64,000 nucleotides of DNA. Origin: Mycobacterium sp. D16R12 (GTDB taxonomy: Bacteria; Actinomycetota; Actinomycetes; Mycobacteriales; Mycobacteriaceae). The DNA is taken from positions 62,001 to 126,000 of the forward strand of contig NZ_MAFC01000008.1 of NCBI RefSeq assembly GCF_002013465.1, in the 5' to 3' direction. The notes under the pieces are model-generated. The model did not search any database. It saw nothing but the letters and a program-made list of their open reading frames with translations, and was not told the DNA's origin. Positions 29,374 through 39,680 of this stretch are shown one piece after another (the first letter of the stretch is position 1; every line of letters starts with the position of its first letter). The position numbers and the translations under genes are program-made.

Positions 29374-30753
29374 TCAGTTACCTGATTTTACTGCATTGGC
29401 CGTGCGAATAGCCAGTTCGCAGGCGCCCTGGACAGCCGCATAGTTATCCTTCTTGAACTGACAGCCAATGCCTATCCGCAGGTCGTCGTCCAGAAGGACG
29501 GTCCACGCGACGTCATGGCCCTCGCGTACCTCGGTGTAAGTGACCGCCGGCCGCTCCATCTTGAGATCGTCGGCCTTGAAGTGCGTGAATACCCCCGGCG
29601 ACTCCTTGTCCATGGCAGCTCGAAGCGTCTCGGCGGTTGCTGCCAGGGTCTCGGTCGACTTCACCCGCACCTGGGTCACATGCACGATCGCCTCGGGATC
29701 CTCGGGTGAGATCACCTCCACCCGCGCCGAACCAGCGCCGCCCGCAGGGATACGCCGTACCGCCCATTCGGCGGGCACCATGAACTGCACCCGCCCCTCT
29801 ACCAGTAGTGATGTCGCCACCACGGGAGTCGTCGGTGGCGGTTGCCGCTCCCGGCCGAAGGCCACCGTCAACACCACACCCGTCACGACGATCGCGGCCG
29901 CCAGACCGATCGCGGCGACCGGCCACCATGCCGGAAGTCGCGGAACCGATCTCGCGGATGACGCGGGTGTCCATTCGGGCCTTCTGACAACGGCGGGCTC
30001 ATCAGCGGGCCCCTCGATGAACGCCGAGACTCGGGGAGCCTGGCCGGCATCGCGGAACACCGCATCCTCGGCGACCTGCGATACCCCGGGAGTCAGGCCG
30101 ATCCGATCGACCGCAACGACGATCGCCTCGCCCATCTCGCCGTCGGCCGAGTCGACAAGGATCGCGGCGACTCCGGCCCGTTCGCTGCGGACCACCTCCT
30201 CCACAGCACGCGCCACCGCGCGCGCAACATCTGCTGCGGTCTTGGTCTCCCAGGACCGCTCTTCGAGATGACGAACCGTCGATGCCGGCTCACCGGCGGA
30301 GCCATGCCCCACCACGGTGACGGCGACCTCACCCGGCGACACCTCGACCACCACGAACGAACGTCCCGACAGATCGGTGCGCACGCCGCGTTCGGCGAGC
30401 GCCAAAGCGCGTGAGCGCACGGTCAGCGTCGCCGCCATCATCCGTGCGGCATTCGACAACAACGTGCGCCGTCCGGAACTCCACGTCGTCGGATGGATCA
30501 GCAGCATGGAATCGAGGCGTACCGGCGCATTCTGATCGGTGAGCAACGACTCGAACAGGGCGCCCCAGAGTGCGCGCGACGGAACCACACGCCCGGGTAG
30601 CAGGGCCGTCTCGTCGTCGAGTGCGGCGACCGCCGACCGGACATCGGAACGCCCGGCCTCACGGATGCCGTCGTCGGTCCGTGCCCGGACGGCAGTCTCG
30701 GTCACCTCGATCGCTACCCGCGTCCCTGTCTGCGGGTCGCGATCCGGAATCAC
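29374..30753 (-). CDS. Type VII secretion-associated protein (Rv3446c-like)
   Basis: 459 residues. The N-terminal 250 residues look like an actin/Hsp70-type fold (VAIEVTETAVRARTDDGI; MLLIHPTTWSSGRRTLL; SFVVVEVSPGEVAVTVVG). One membrane helix follows at about 280-303 (WWPVAAIGLAAAIVVTGVVL), then an extracytoplasmic domain (VQFMVPAEWAVRRIPAG and later) of the kind found only in ESX-associated proteins. The role is unknown. The GTGA overlap with eccC4 indicates co-translation, and M. tuberculosis Rv3446c has the same position. Confidence 0.88.
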   Translation of the reverse strand: MIPDRDPQTGTRVAIEVTETAVRARTDDGIREAGRSDVRSAVAALDDETALLPGRVVPSRALWGALFESLLTDQNAPVRLDSMLLIHPTTWSSGRRTLLSNAARMMAATLTVRSRALALAERGVRTDLSGRSFVVVEVSPGEVAVTVVGHGSAGEPASTVRHLEERSWETKTAADVARAVARAVEEVVRSERAGVAAILVDSADGEMGEAIVVAVDRIGLTPGVSQVAEDAVFRDAGQAPRVSAFIEGPADEPAVVRRPEWTPASSARSVPRLPAWWPVAAIGLAAAIVVTGVVLTVAFGRERQPPPTTPVVATSLLVEGRVQFMVPAEWAVRRIPAGGAGSARVEVISPEDPEAIVHVTQVRVKSTETLAATAETLRAAMDKESPGVFTHFKADDLKMERPAVTYTEVREGHDVAWTVLLDDDLRIGIGCQFKKDNYAAVQGACELAIRTANAVKSGN

Positions 30754-33700
30754 TGCGGATCGCTCCAGGCGACCTGGATCAGTTGTTGGCCACCCGAGCG
30801 CATGACCAGGGTGCCGCGACCCGGCGGCTGCTCACTGGGTCGAACCGTGCCGATCAGGACACCCTCGTCCTTGTTTCCGCTCATCTGCAAACCGATGCAG
30901 GACAGGTCCTTCATGCGCGCCATCATCGGCTCGAACATGGCCCGCGAGGCACCGCTGGTGCGGCGCGCAATGACGACATGCAGCCCGATGTCCTTCGAAT
31001 GCGGCAGGTACTCCGCGAGCGGCAGCAGTGGGTTTCCACTCGCCAGGGCCACCAGGTCGTAGTCGTCGACCAAAATGTAGATCTCCGGGCCGGACCACCA
31101 GGACCTGTCACGCAACTCTTGTTGCGTGACATCGGGTCCCGGCATCCGCGATTTGAGGAGCTCGATCAACCCCGGCACCTCATCCACCAAGGTGGCGCTC
31201 GACATCGCGTACTTGGCCAGGTGTTCCGTCTCGACGACACCGAGCAAGGTGCGGCGAAAGTCCACGATGAACAGCTGCGCCTGCTGCGGAGTGGTGGTGC
31301 GAACAATCTCGCGGCAGATGGTGCGCAACAGACCGGTCTTGCCGCACTCGCTGTCACCGAAGATCATCATGTGCGGTTGCTCGCCGAACTCCAGGAACGT
31401 CGGAGCCAACTCGGTCTCGTTGATGCCGACGAGGATGCGCAGGTTTGGCAGATCGTTCTGCGGCGCCTGCGGAACCAGCGCGGCGTAATCGATCTTGTGC
31501 GGCAGCATGCGAACCTGCGGAGCCTCCGCCGAGCTGCGCTGGCGCATGCTTGCGGCGGCCGCACCGATCGCCTCACCGAGATCCTGATTCGACGAGACGC
31601 TGTCGACGCGCGGCAATCCGATGAGCATGTGCCTACGGTCGCGGGTGATACCCCGGCCTGGCCTACCATCCGGAACAAGCTGTGCCAGCTTGCGGTCGAA
31701 GTCGGAATCCAGCGGATCACCGAGACGAAGCTCGACGCGCGTGCCGATCTGGTCCTTCAGAGCCGGCCGGATCTCGGCCCAGCGTGATGCCGTGACCACT
31801 GTGTGCACGCCGAAACCGAGGCCCTGCGCCGCCAATGCGGTGACCTGCGGCTCCAACGCCTCGAACTCCTGACGGACCGTGGACCAGCCATCGATGATGA
31901 AGAACACGTCGCCGAATGGATCGCTCGCGAGCTGGGGGTCACCGGCACCCTTGCGCCGCCGATACTCGGCCATTGAGTCAATCCCGTAGGCGCGGAAGGC
32001 ATTCTCGCGCGACCTGACAATCGTCAGCATCTCGGCGAACGTGCGCCGGATCAGATCTGACTCCAGTCGGCTGGCCACCGAACCGACATGCGGTAGTTGC
32101 GCCAGTGAGGTGAGCGTGCCACCACCGAAGTCCAGGCAATAGAACTGCACCTGCGCGGGACTGTGCGTCACCGCAAGCGACGTCACCAGGGTGCGCACCG
32201 CCATCGACTTTCCGGACTGGGGTGCGCCGACGATGGCGACGTTGCCCGCTGCGGCGGACAGATCGACGATGTACGGGTCGCGCCGTTGCTCGTAGGGCCG
32301 GTCCACGATTCCGATCGGAATAGTCAAACTGCCCACCGCGTCGAAACCGGCGCGACCGTGCCGGGGGATCAGATCTCCGAGAGTCGGCGAATCATCCAAG
32401 GGCGGCAGCCACACCTCGTGCGCCGGATTGCCATGTCCCTCAACGCGATCAAGGATCGTATCGATGACCGAACGTCCGATCGCCCCGTCAGACGCGGAGG
32501 GAGTGTCGTCTTCCACGATCTCCGTGGGGCGCATTTGCAGCGCCACCGGTGCCGCGGTGAACAACCGCGGCGCGGCCCCCGTGCCCCCGGAGGAGACGGC
32601 ACGCCGCGCCGGCCCGTATGGCACATACGCACCGGACACATAGGAGGTCTGGAACCGTGTCAGCTCCCCCGAGTCATCCTTGAGGTAGCAAGAACCCGGG
32701 GTGTTGGGCAAGTGGTAGGCGTCCGGAACACCAATCGCGGCGCGGGACTCATTGGCCGAGAACGTCTTCAAACACAGCCGATAGGACAGGTGCGATTCCA
32801 GCCCGCGTAGTCGACCCTCGTCCAGGCGCTGCGAGGCGAGCAACAGGTGCACGTGCAGTGACCGGCCCAGGCGGCCGATGGCCACGAACAGCTCCGCGAA
32901 ATCCGGATGCTGGCTCAACAGTTCGGAGAACTCGTCGACGATGATGAAGAGTGCCGGCAGTGGGGCGAGAGACGCACCGGCGGAGCGGGCGCGCTCATAC
33001 TCGGTGACATTGGCGAAGTTGCCCGCGGCGCGCAGCAGCTCCTGGCGCCGGTTCATCTCACCGGCCAGCGCGTCCTTCATGCGGGAGACCAGATTTGCCT
33101 CTTCGGCGAGGTTGGTGATGATCGCCGCGACATGCTGCGCCCGGTCCAGCCCCAGGAACGTCGCACCACCCTTGAAGTCGACGAGCACAAGATTCAGGGC
33201 ATCCGGCGAATGCGTGGCGATCATGCCCAGCGTCAATGTGCGCAGGAACTCCGATTTACCCGAACCGGTAGCGCCGATGCACAGTCCGTGCGGACCCATA
33301 CCGTTCTCGGCGGCTTCCTTGATATCCAGTTCCATGGGAGTGCCATCGACGGCGATACCGATGGGCACACGCAGCCGGTCGCGACCAACTCGATTGCGCC
33401 ACACCACTTCCGGGTTAAGCAGCCCGGGATCACCGATTCCCACGATGTCGGACCAGCGCGTGCTGACCTCGGTTTGGATCTGGACCTCGTCACTGCCTCC
33501 GCTGAGCACCCGATAGGGCGCCATGCGGCGGGCGCAGGCCATCGCCTCGGTGATGGTGAGGTGATCGGGGTGGGCGAAGACTTCAGACCCCACATTGCCC
33601 TTGGCCCCAAGGCCGCGTTCGGTCAGCTCCAATTGCATACCGCGGCGGGCCGCGAGCGGGTCCACCCGGGTGCCGATCTCGACGAGAGTCACCGAATCGA

Positions 33701-34736
33701 TGCCGTGATCGATGATGAGGCGTTCGGAACCGATCAACGTGCCGCTGTCCACGATGATGAGGATCTGCGGCCGGTCAGGCGAGGGCTGCGCGGTGCGCGA
33801 GAACCTTTCACGCTCAGTGATGAGCGATGCCAACGACTCCTCGACCTCACCCAGCGAGTGGTAGACCAGTCGGCTGGCACCGACACCGTCGAACGCGGTC
33901 GGATGCTGAGCATGCGGAAGCCATTTGAGCCAGTCCCAGTGCGGCGCCGCGTGCCGGTTGACCACTGCCGCGACCAGGAATTGGTCGGGCCCATGGAACA
34001 TCGCCAGCTGACAAATCATGGCGCGCAACATGCCTCGTGCCACCTCGGGTGAGCCATCGATGGTGACGGCCGCAAAACCTCTCAGGTTCAACGCGATCGG
34101 CAGCTCGGGCACCAGCGAGTGCGTCCGCACGAACCGGCGCAGTGCCACGGAGGCCACCGGCTCCAATTCTTCGACCGGACCGATCTCGGGCGCCACCAGC
34201 TGCGCGGCCAGACGCTGATCGCCTACCCCGACACGCACATGGCAATAGTCACTGTCGCCGGGACGCCGCTCCCACATCCGGCGGCCGCCGGCGAGCGTCC
34301 ACAGCGCGGACGGGTCCGGGTTGTTCCATAGCAAGGCCTTGCGCTGAGCGCCGCCGGTATCGGTGACGTTCTTGCGCACCACTTCCAGGTACCGCAGGTA
34401 ATCCTTGCGGTCCTCGTTGATTTCGCTGGTCTTGGCTCCCTTGCCGCCGCTATTGGAGACCATGCTGACCATCGAGACCATCATCATGATCGGGAACAGC
34501 ATGAACATCGGGCTGCGCATCATCCCGCCGCCCGCGCCGCCACCCAGGCTTCCCGAGGTGACGAAGAAGGCAATCATGCCGACCATTGCCACCACCATGA
34601 CCAGCGGCATGATCTTGGCGATGATCGGCGACGGCACCGGCCGTGGAATCTCCGGCGGTGGCTGCACATTGACCTCGCCACCGGGGACCCGAGGCACCGC
34701 AAGCCGAGGCCGACGAATGAATATTGTGGTGTTCAC
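30750..34736 (-). CDS. eccC4: ESX-4 secretion ATPase EccC4
   Basis: 1328 residues from the GTG at 34736. Two membrane helices near the N-terminus (KIMPLVMVVAMVGMIAFFV; MFMLFPIMMMVSMVSMV) are followed by three FtsK/SpoIIIE-type nucleotide-binding domains. Their Walker A motifs are GATGSGKSE (about residue 488), GAPQSGKSM (about 835) and GDSECGKTG (about 1126). The matching Walker B segments are LFIIVDEFSEL, VFFIIDGWSTV and IYILVDDYDLV. EccC recognises substrates and drives export. The frame also allows a GTG at 34775; the later start puts the family's basic RRPRLAVP segment at the N-terminus. Divergent from eccD4 over about 265 bp. Confidence 0.95.
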   Translation of the reverse strand: MNTTIFIRRPRLAVPRVPGGEVNVQPPPEIPRPVPSPIIAKIMPLVMVVAMVGMIAFFVTSGSLGGGAGGGMMRSPMFMLFPIMMMVSMVSMVSNSGGKGAKTSEINEDRKDYLRYLEVVRKNVTDTGGAQRKALLWNNPDPSALWTLAGGRRMWERRPGDSDYCHVRVGVGDQRLAAQLVAPEIGPVEELEPVASVALRRFVRTHSLVPELPIALNLRGFAAVTIDGSPEVARGMLRAMICQLAMFHGPDQFLVAAVVNRHAAPHWDWLKWLPHAQHPTAFDGVGASRLVYHSLGEVEESLASLITERERFSRTAQPSPDRPQILIIVDSGTLIGSERLIIDHGIDSVTLVEIGTRVDPLAARRGMQLELTERGLGAKGNVGSEVFAHPDHLTITEAMACARRMAPYRVLSGGSDEVQIQTEVSTRWSDIVGIGDPGLLNPEVVWRNRVGRDRLRVPIGIAVDGTPMELDIKEAAENGMGPHGLCIGATGSGKSEFLRTLTLGMIATHSPDALNLVLVDFKGGATFLGLDRAQHVAAIITNLAEEANLVSRMKDALAGEMNRRQELLRAAGNFANVTEYERARSAGASLAPLPALFIIVDEFSELLSQHPDFAELFVAIGRLGRSLHVHLLLASQRLDEGRLRGLESHLSYRLCLKTFSANESRAAIGVPDAYHLPNTPGSCYLKDDSGELTRFQTSYVSGAYVPYGPARRAVSSGGTGAAPRLFTAAPVALQMRPTEIVEDDTPSASDGAIGRSVIDTILDRVEGHGNPAHEVWLPPLDDSPTLGDLIPRHGRAGFDAVGSLTIPIGIVDRPYEQRRDPYIVDLSAAAGNVAIVGAPQSGKSMAVRTLVTSLAVTHSPAQVQFYCLDFGGGTLTSLAQLPHVGSVASRLESDLIRRTFAEMLTIVRSRENAFRAYGIDSMAEYRRRKGAGDPQLASDPFGDVFFIIDGWSTVRQEFEALEPQVTALAAQGLGFGVHTVVTASRWAEIRPALKDQIGTRVELRLGDPLDSDFDRKLAQLVPDGRPGRGITRDRRHMLIGLPRVDSVSSNQDLGEAIGAAAASMRQRSSAEAPQVRMLPHKIDYAALVPQAPQNDLPNLRILVGINETELAPTFLEFGEQPHMMIFGDSECGKTGLLRTICREIVRTTTPQQAQLFIVDFRRTLLGVVETEHLAKYAMSSATLVDEVPGLIELLKSRMPGPDVTQQELRDRSWWSGPEIYILVDDYDLVALASGNPLLPLAEYLPHSKDIGLHVVIARRTSGASRAMFEPMMARMKDLSCIGLQMSGNKDEGVLIGTVRPSEQPPGRGTLVMRSGGQQLIQVAWSDPQ

Positions 34737-35002
34737 CCCGTGCTCACCCTGGCCCTCCGGTATCCCCCACGCCACATCTCGTGGCTATTTCGCATCCACG
34801 CTACCGCCCAGCCCACGGCGGGCTACAGGATAGGGCCGTTATATCCGGTGCCGCAACGAATTCGCTCACAAGATCGCCGGAGCCGCTGGTTGCGCGGTTG
34901 GCGTTCGCCCGGATGCACCGAACCGCTGGCGGCGCTCAGCCGCGTTCGGCTAGTGTGCATGCGCAAAGATCAATGACCGTGGGGGCAGGTAGGGGGCACA
35001 GC

Positions 35003-36538
35003 ATGACACATGCGCAGTCGGGCGCCGAGCAACGTTCGGCGGTTCTCGAACTGTGCCGCGTTTCCATTCAGGCTGACCGCACTCAGGTCGACCTGGCACT
35101 GCCGACGAGTGTCCCGCTGGCCCTCTTGGTCGGCTCGGTCGTCGACATCATCAACCAACATGTCGGTGTCCCGGAGCTGACCAGCCCCGAGGACGCCGTG
35201 GAAACGCATTGGCGTTTGTCCCGGCCTGGTCAGCCACCGCTACAGATGTCCAGCACCCTTGGGGAGTTGGAGGTTCGCGACGGCGATCAACTCGTCCTCA
35301 CCGCTTCCGATGTCACCGCGCCGGACCCACTGTTCGACGACGTCTTCCTCGCCGTGTCCACTTTCCGGACCGTGTCGGCGCATCCCTGGAGCCGGGCCGC
35401 CGCTCGGATACTCGGCGCTTCTGCATGCGGACTGGCCGCGTTGGTCGGCGCGACTGCGCTGTTGCGCGCCGGCGCGACAAATCCCGGCCTGCTGCTTCCG
35501 ATCATCGCCGTAGCGATCGCATTGGTGGCCATGACCGCCGCGGTGTTCGCGAACAGGGTTTACGACGATTCGCTCGCCTCCGTGATGCTGAGCCATTGCG
35601 CTGTCGGCTTCTCCGCGGTGGCGGGAGCGCTGTTCGTACCGGGAAAGTACGGCGCCCCGCACGCGATGCTGGCACTCATGGTGGCGATGGTCATATCCAT
35701 CCTCGCCATGCGCGCGACCGGCACCGGAACGATGTCACTCGTCGCGGTCGCGTCGGCATCATTGCTCGGGTTCGCGGCAGCGCTGGGTTACGTGCTTTTC
35801 GACCCGCCGATCTACAGCCTCGGGGCCGTACTCGGCGCGGTCGGAATCTGCTCGGTGGCGCTTTCGCCGCGTGTGGCAATGGCTCTCGCCCGACTACCCC
35901 TTCCCCCGGTGCCCACGCAGGGCGCACCATCTCGTCCCGAACATTCGACGGCCCCGATCGAAGCCATCGAGGGTCTGGACGGACTGGATACCGAGGGTGA
36001 CGACGTCGAGGACGCCACGGCGCTGCCGCCGCTCCCCGACCTTCGCGAGAAAGCGCTGCGCGCGCACGCCGTTCTGACCGGGCTGGTGTGCGGAACATCC
36101 GCCGTCACCGCGGTGGGCGCCATGCTCGCGGCGCTGACCTTCCCCGGTGCGGGCGACCATCACCCCACCGGTGCACACAGATTCAGCGGTGTGGTGCTTG
36201 CCGGATTGATCTCGCTGGCGATGATGCTGCGGGCGCGCTCACATGCCGACCTCGCGCAGACGGTGGCCATCAATCTCGGCGGCTTGGCCATTCCCGTAGC
36301 GGGATTCGCGTTCATCGCCATTGCGTACCCGACAGCCGCCGTGTTCACCACCGCGTTGATGGCGATCGCGGCCGGTTCGGCGATCGCTCTGGGCTTCCTG
36401 GTGTCGGCGCGCAAGTACTCTCCTGTCGCGCGTCGCACGGTGGAGATCATCGAATACATCGCGCTGTCGCTGATCGTTCCGGTGGCCGTGTGGGTATGTG
36501 GCGTGTACAGCGCCGTGCGGGGATTGAACCTGCCATGA
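35003..36538 (+). CDS. eccD4: ESX-4 membrane channel component EccD4
   Basis: 511 residues. A ubiquitin-like N-terminal domain (about 10-100: LCRVSIQADRTQVDLALPTS, then GDQLVLTAS) precedes about eleven membrane helices, starting at LGASACGLAALVGATALL and ending at SLIVPVAVWVCGVYSAV. EccD dimers line the export path of the ESX core complex. The ATG at 35003 has AGGGGG in front. Earlier in-frame codons exist, including an ATG at 34973. The stop overlaps the mycP4 start by ATGA. Confidence 0.93.
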   Translation: MTHAQSGAEQRSAVLELCRVSIQADRTQVDLALPTSVPLALLVGSVVDIINQHVGVPELTSPEDAVETHWRLSRPGQPPLQMSSTLGELEVRDGDQLVLTASDVTAPDPLFDDVFLAVSTFRTVSAHPWSRAAARILGASACGLAALVGATALLRAGATNPGLLLPIIAVAIALVAMTAAVFANRVYDDSLASVMLSHCAVGFSAVAGALFVPGKYGAPHAMLALMVAMVISILAMRATGTGTMSLVAVASASLLGFAAALGYVLFDPPIYSLGAVLGAVGICSVALSPRVAMALARLPLPPVPTQGAPSRPEHSTAPIEAIEGLDGLDTEGDDVEDATALPPLPDLREKALRAHAVLTGLVCGTSAVTAVGAMLAALTFPGAGDHHPTGAHRFSGVVLAGLISLAMMLRARSHADLAQTVAINLGGLAIPVAGFAFIAIAYPTAAVFTTALMAIAAGSAIALGFLVSARKYSPVARRTVEIIEYIALSLIVPVAVWVCGVYSAVRGLNLP

Positions 36539-37977
36539 ACCTCGGCGTGGCCCGCCGTGTCGCCACCGCTGCAGCCGTTGCGATGTTGGCGATGTCCTCA
36601 CAGCTGGCGACCGGTTCGATGCACATGCTCGCGACGGCACACGCGTTCGCACCACTTCCGGTCGACCCGAGCATGCTTCCCGGCCCGCGTCCCCCCGCTC
36701 CCATCGAACCCACGGAGCAAAAGGAACTGTGCCGATTCCCCGGCATTGACCCCAAGCGCGACCTCAACAAGGTGCCCACGCAGCAGCGCGGGCTGGATCT
36801 GCCGTTGGTCTGGCAGTTATCGCGTGGTGCCGGCCAGACGGTCGCGGTCATCGACACCGGCGTGGCACGCAGTCCGCGGCTGCCACCACTCATCCCCGGC
36901 GGAGACTACGTCTTCGAGGGCGGCAACGGCACTCAGGACTGTGACGCGCACGGCACCATCGTCGCCGGAATCATCGCGGCTGCACCGGATCCCACTGGGG
37001 CAAGCGCATTCAGTGGCATCGCGCCCGACGTCAGCCTCATCACCATCCGGCAATCCAGCGCGAAGTTCGCGGTGAAGAACAAGGGTGGCGGCAACGACAG
37101 GGATGATCCCTCCAAGATCAGCGGCGTCGGAAACGTCGACACCCTGGCGATGGCGGTGCGCACCGCCGCGGACCTCGGCGCGACAGTCATCAACATTTCC
37201 GAGGTGGCGTGCGCCTCGGCCAAACAATTCCTGGACGACCGACCGCTGGGCGCCGCACTGCAATACGCCGTGGACGTCAAGAACGTCGTAGTGGTGGTCG
37301 CCGCGGGAAATGTCGGCGACGGACAGTGCAAGAACCAGAACCCACGCCCCGACCCGGCTCGGCCCAATACCCCGGACTGGGATGCGGTCCTGGAAACGGT
37401 AAGTCCCGCTTGGTACAACGACCTCGTCCTCACGGTGGGCTCCATCGGCCCGGACGGGCAACCCTCCAAGTTCAGCCTCGGCGGCCCCTGGGTCGATGTC
37501 TCCGCTCCCGGCGAAGACATCGTCTCCCTGGACCCCAACCGTGACGCACTGACCAACGCCTACATGGGCGAGCAGGGTCCGGTACCCATTCAGGGCACCA
37601 GCTTCTCCGCGCCGGTTGTCAGCGGCGTTGTCGCGCTGGTGCGTTCACGTTTCCCCCAGCTGAGCGCGCGGGAGGTGATGGACCGCATCAAGAACACTGC
37701 GCACCGCCCGCCGGGCGGCTGGGACCCATATCTGGGCTACGGCGTGGTGGACGCACTCGCCGCAGTCAGCGACGACCTCGGCACCACCAGTGATCTCGCC
37801 CGGGCCAACGCGGCCAAGAAACTGCAGCTGCCACCCGCACCGCCACCTGCCGACCCGCGTCCGCGACGCGTCGCGCTGATCGGAATCGCCGTCTGCGCGG
37901 CATTTCTCGCCGCGGCGCTGGCGATGCTGGCGCCAGTTCGCAAACTGCGGCAAGGCCGGGACAACTCCACCGAGTAA
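36535..37977 (+). CDS. mycP4: ESX-4 mycosin protease MycP4
   Basis: 480 residues, membrane-anchored subtilisin-like protease. A signal sequence (residues about 1-36) is followed by the S8 domain, with Asp107 (VIDTGV), His139 (DAHGTIVAG), Asn259 (VAAGN) and Ser356 (GTSFSAPVVSG): a complete catalytic set. A Pro-rich linker leads to a C-terminal membrane helix at about 445-465 (IAVCAAFLAAALAMLAP). Mycosins stabilise the ESX complex and process some substrates. Translationally coupled to eccD4, convergent with eccB4 across 17 bp. Confidence 0.96.
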   Translation: MNLGVARRVATAAAVAMLAMSSQLATGSMHMLATAHAFAPLPVDPSMLPGPRPPAPIEPTEQKELCRFPGIDPKRDLNKVPTQQRGLDLPLVWQLSRGAGQTVAVIDTGVARSPRLPPLIPGGDYVFEGGNGTQDCDAHGTIVAGIIAAAPDPTGASAFSGIAPDVSLITIRQSSAKFAVKNKGGGNDRDDPSKISGVGNVDTLAMAVRTAADLGATVINISEVACASAKQFLDDRPLGAALQYAVDVKNVVVVVAAGNVGDGQCKNQNPRPDPARPNTPDWDAVLETVSPAWYNDLVLTVGSIGPDGQPSKFSLGGPWVDVSAPGEDIVSLDPNRDALTNAYMGEQGPVPIQGTSFSAPVVSGVVALVRSRFPQLSAREVMDRIKNTAHRPPGGWDPYLGYGVVDALAAVSDDLGTTSDLARANAAKKLQLPPAPPPADPRPRRVALIGIAVCAAFLAAALAMLAPVRKLRQGRDNSTE

Positions 37978-37994
37978 CGCCGCTAGCGCACTGT

Positions 37995-39473
37995 TTACGC
38001 GGGCGGGGTGTTCGATGTCGACGGATTGATCGCCAAACCTGTCTTGTCAGGCGGCATTCCGTCGTGCACGACGAGTGCGTCTTCCTTGCTCAGCCGGGGT
38101 CCCGGGGGCAACAGTCCAACGACCGGCCACGGTGCGGGAACGGGTTCAACCGTGAGCCCCAGGGATTTCGCGGCCTCCAGGTTCCCGATGCCGAAGCGCA
38201 CACCGGTATCGAGGATGAGGTAGAGAGACTCGGCACGCCCGGTATCCCCGCCCAGACCGGTAGACCGGATGAAGGCGCTACGCGCGGGCGGAATGTAGGC
38301 CGTGTCGACGTTGGGGCCTTCCTTGTCGGCCTGTGCCAACACCACCGGTACCTGGTCGGTCTTCAACGGCAGCGAGTTACCCATCAACAGCTTGGTCGTG
38401 GCGTGCTCCTGCGTCTTCTCCTGACCGGGCTTCCAGCTGCTGCACAGCACCGACTTCTCCGGGACGTCCACAATCTTGCCCGCGCGGTCCGGAAATGTCT
38501 GTACCGCAAGCTGGTTGAGGCTGGGGTGCCCCGAAATAACGTCGGGAGCGACAGCGACGATGTCCTGCGCACCCTGGGAATCGGAGAATCTGATCAGATC
38601 CGCGGTGACCTCGTTGACGCGTTGCACTCCGCCGGAGAGCACGACGTAGTACTCGGCGGAGTCCGCCCGGCTCATCTTGATGACAGACCCCACCCGAACG
38701 CCCGCGGTCGTAATGGGTGACGGCCCTCCCGCATCCGGGATGGGCGGCGGAGCGATGGCCGGTACCTCGGGAATGGCGTTGAGTACGGACATCGAGATCG
38801 GCCGCGGCGTCACACCTTCGAGACGCAGCGCGCGGGTCACCGCGGGATTCGTCAGGTCGACCGCCGCGCGCTTGCCCTCGTAGAGCAGGTACATCTGGCT
38901 GTTCACGGTCACCAGGGCGTACCTGTCCTTCGGCATTTCCTGATTGCCGTTCTCCAGGGTTACCTTGCCCGCGATCACCGTGGAGGTGACAGTGGAGCTC
39001 GGTGGGGGCGTCGCGACATCGCAGACCGTCCAGATGGCGTCGTCGCCCGTCAGCGGCGCCGGAATGGATGCCGGCGCACCGGGAATCCCCACCAAGGGAC
39101 CGCGGCGTGCCTTGGCCAGCTCCGAGTCCTTGACCGGCTTGGGATTCTCGTTGTTTCCGGAGATCAGCCGCGCGGACGCCAAATTGAGTGCGGGATGAAG
39201 TGTGTCCTGGATCCGGACATAGACGGCACCGGTGTCCTTGGCCATCACGATGGGCTGATCACCCAGCGGCATGTTGGGCCGAAAGAAAGCCAAGATCGCA
39301 CAGCCGGCAACGACCACGGTGGCCAGCACAATCCCGACCATGAGCGAGCTGGACTGCGCCCGCATCGGGTCGTGGATCATGCGGACGTCACGGCGAACCA
39401 GTGCGTGCTCCATGCGCCGCACGAGGAACCGGTACCCGCTGACCTGCAACCGGGTTGTCGGTTGTCGCGCCAT
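37995..39473 (-). CDS. eccB4: ESX-4 core component EccB4
   Basis: 492 residues. The cytoplasmic N-terminus has the family motif TTRLQVSGYRFLVRRMEHAL, followed by a single membrane helix (about 44-64) and a long periplasmic part built from beta/alpha repeats with two cysteines that could form a disulfide. EccB stabilises the core complex and may bind nucleotides. The frame is open for 18 more codons, but the ATG at 39473 has a strong GGAGGGGGG site. Divergent from eccE4 over about 205 bp. Confidence 0.95.
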   Translation of the reverse strand: MARQPTTRLQVSGYRFLVRRMEHALVRRDVRMIHDPMRAQSSSLMVGIVLATVVVAGCAILAFFRPNMPLGDQPIVMAKDTGAVYVRIQDTLHPALNLASARLISGNNENPKPVKDSELAKARRGPLVGIPGAPASIPAPLTGDDAIWTVCDVATPPPSSTVTSTVIAGKVTLENGNQEMPKDRYALVTVNSQMYLLYEGKRAAVDLTNPAVTRALRLEGVTPRPISMSVLNAIPEVPAIAPPPIPDAGGPSPITTAGVRVGSVIKMSRADSAEYYVVLSGGVQRVNEVTADLIRFSDSQGAQDIVAVAPDVISGHPSLNQLAVQTFPDRAGKIVDVPEKSVLCSSWKPGQEKTQEHATTKLLMGNSLPLKTDQVPVVLAQADKEGPNVDTAYIPPARSAFIRSTGLGGDTGRAESLYLILDTGVRFGIGNLEAAKSLGLTVEPVPAPWPVVGLLPPGPRLSKEDALVVHDGMPPDKTGLAINPSTSNTPPA

Positions 39474-39680
39474 CGTCCCCCCTCCAGGAAATCTGCGAAA
39501 CTCGGATCTACGACCCGGTGATGCCACCAGGTCGGCCCCCAGATCTTGTTAGATCCTACGTAGGGGCCACACGGCCATGCAGCCTATTGCAATACTGGGC
39601 AACCACGATAGGTTGCGGGTGGTAGCCGCGGTGCCCCAGTCGGGTCGGCGCGGCACAACGGCGGGATAGAAGGGGGAAAG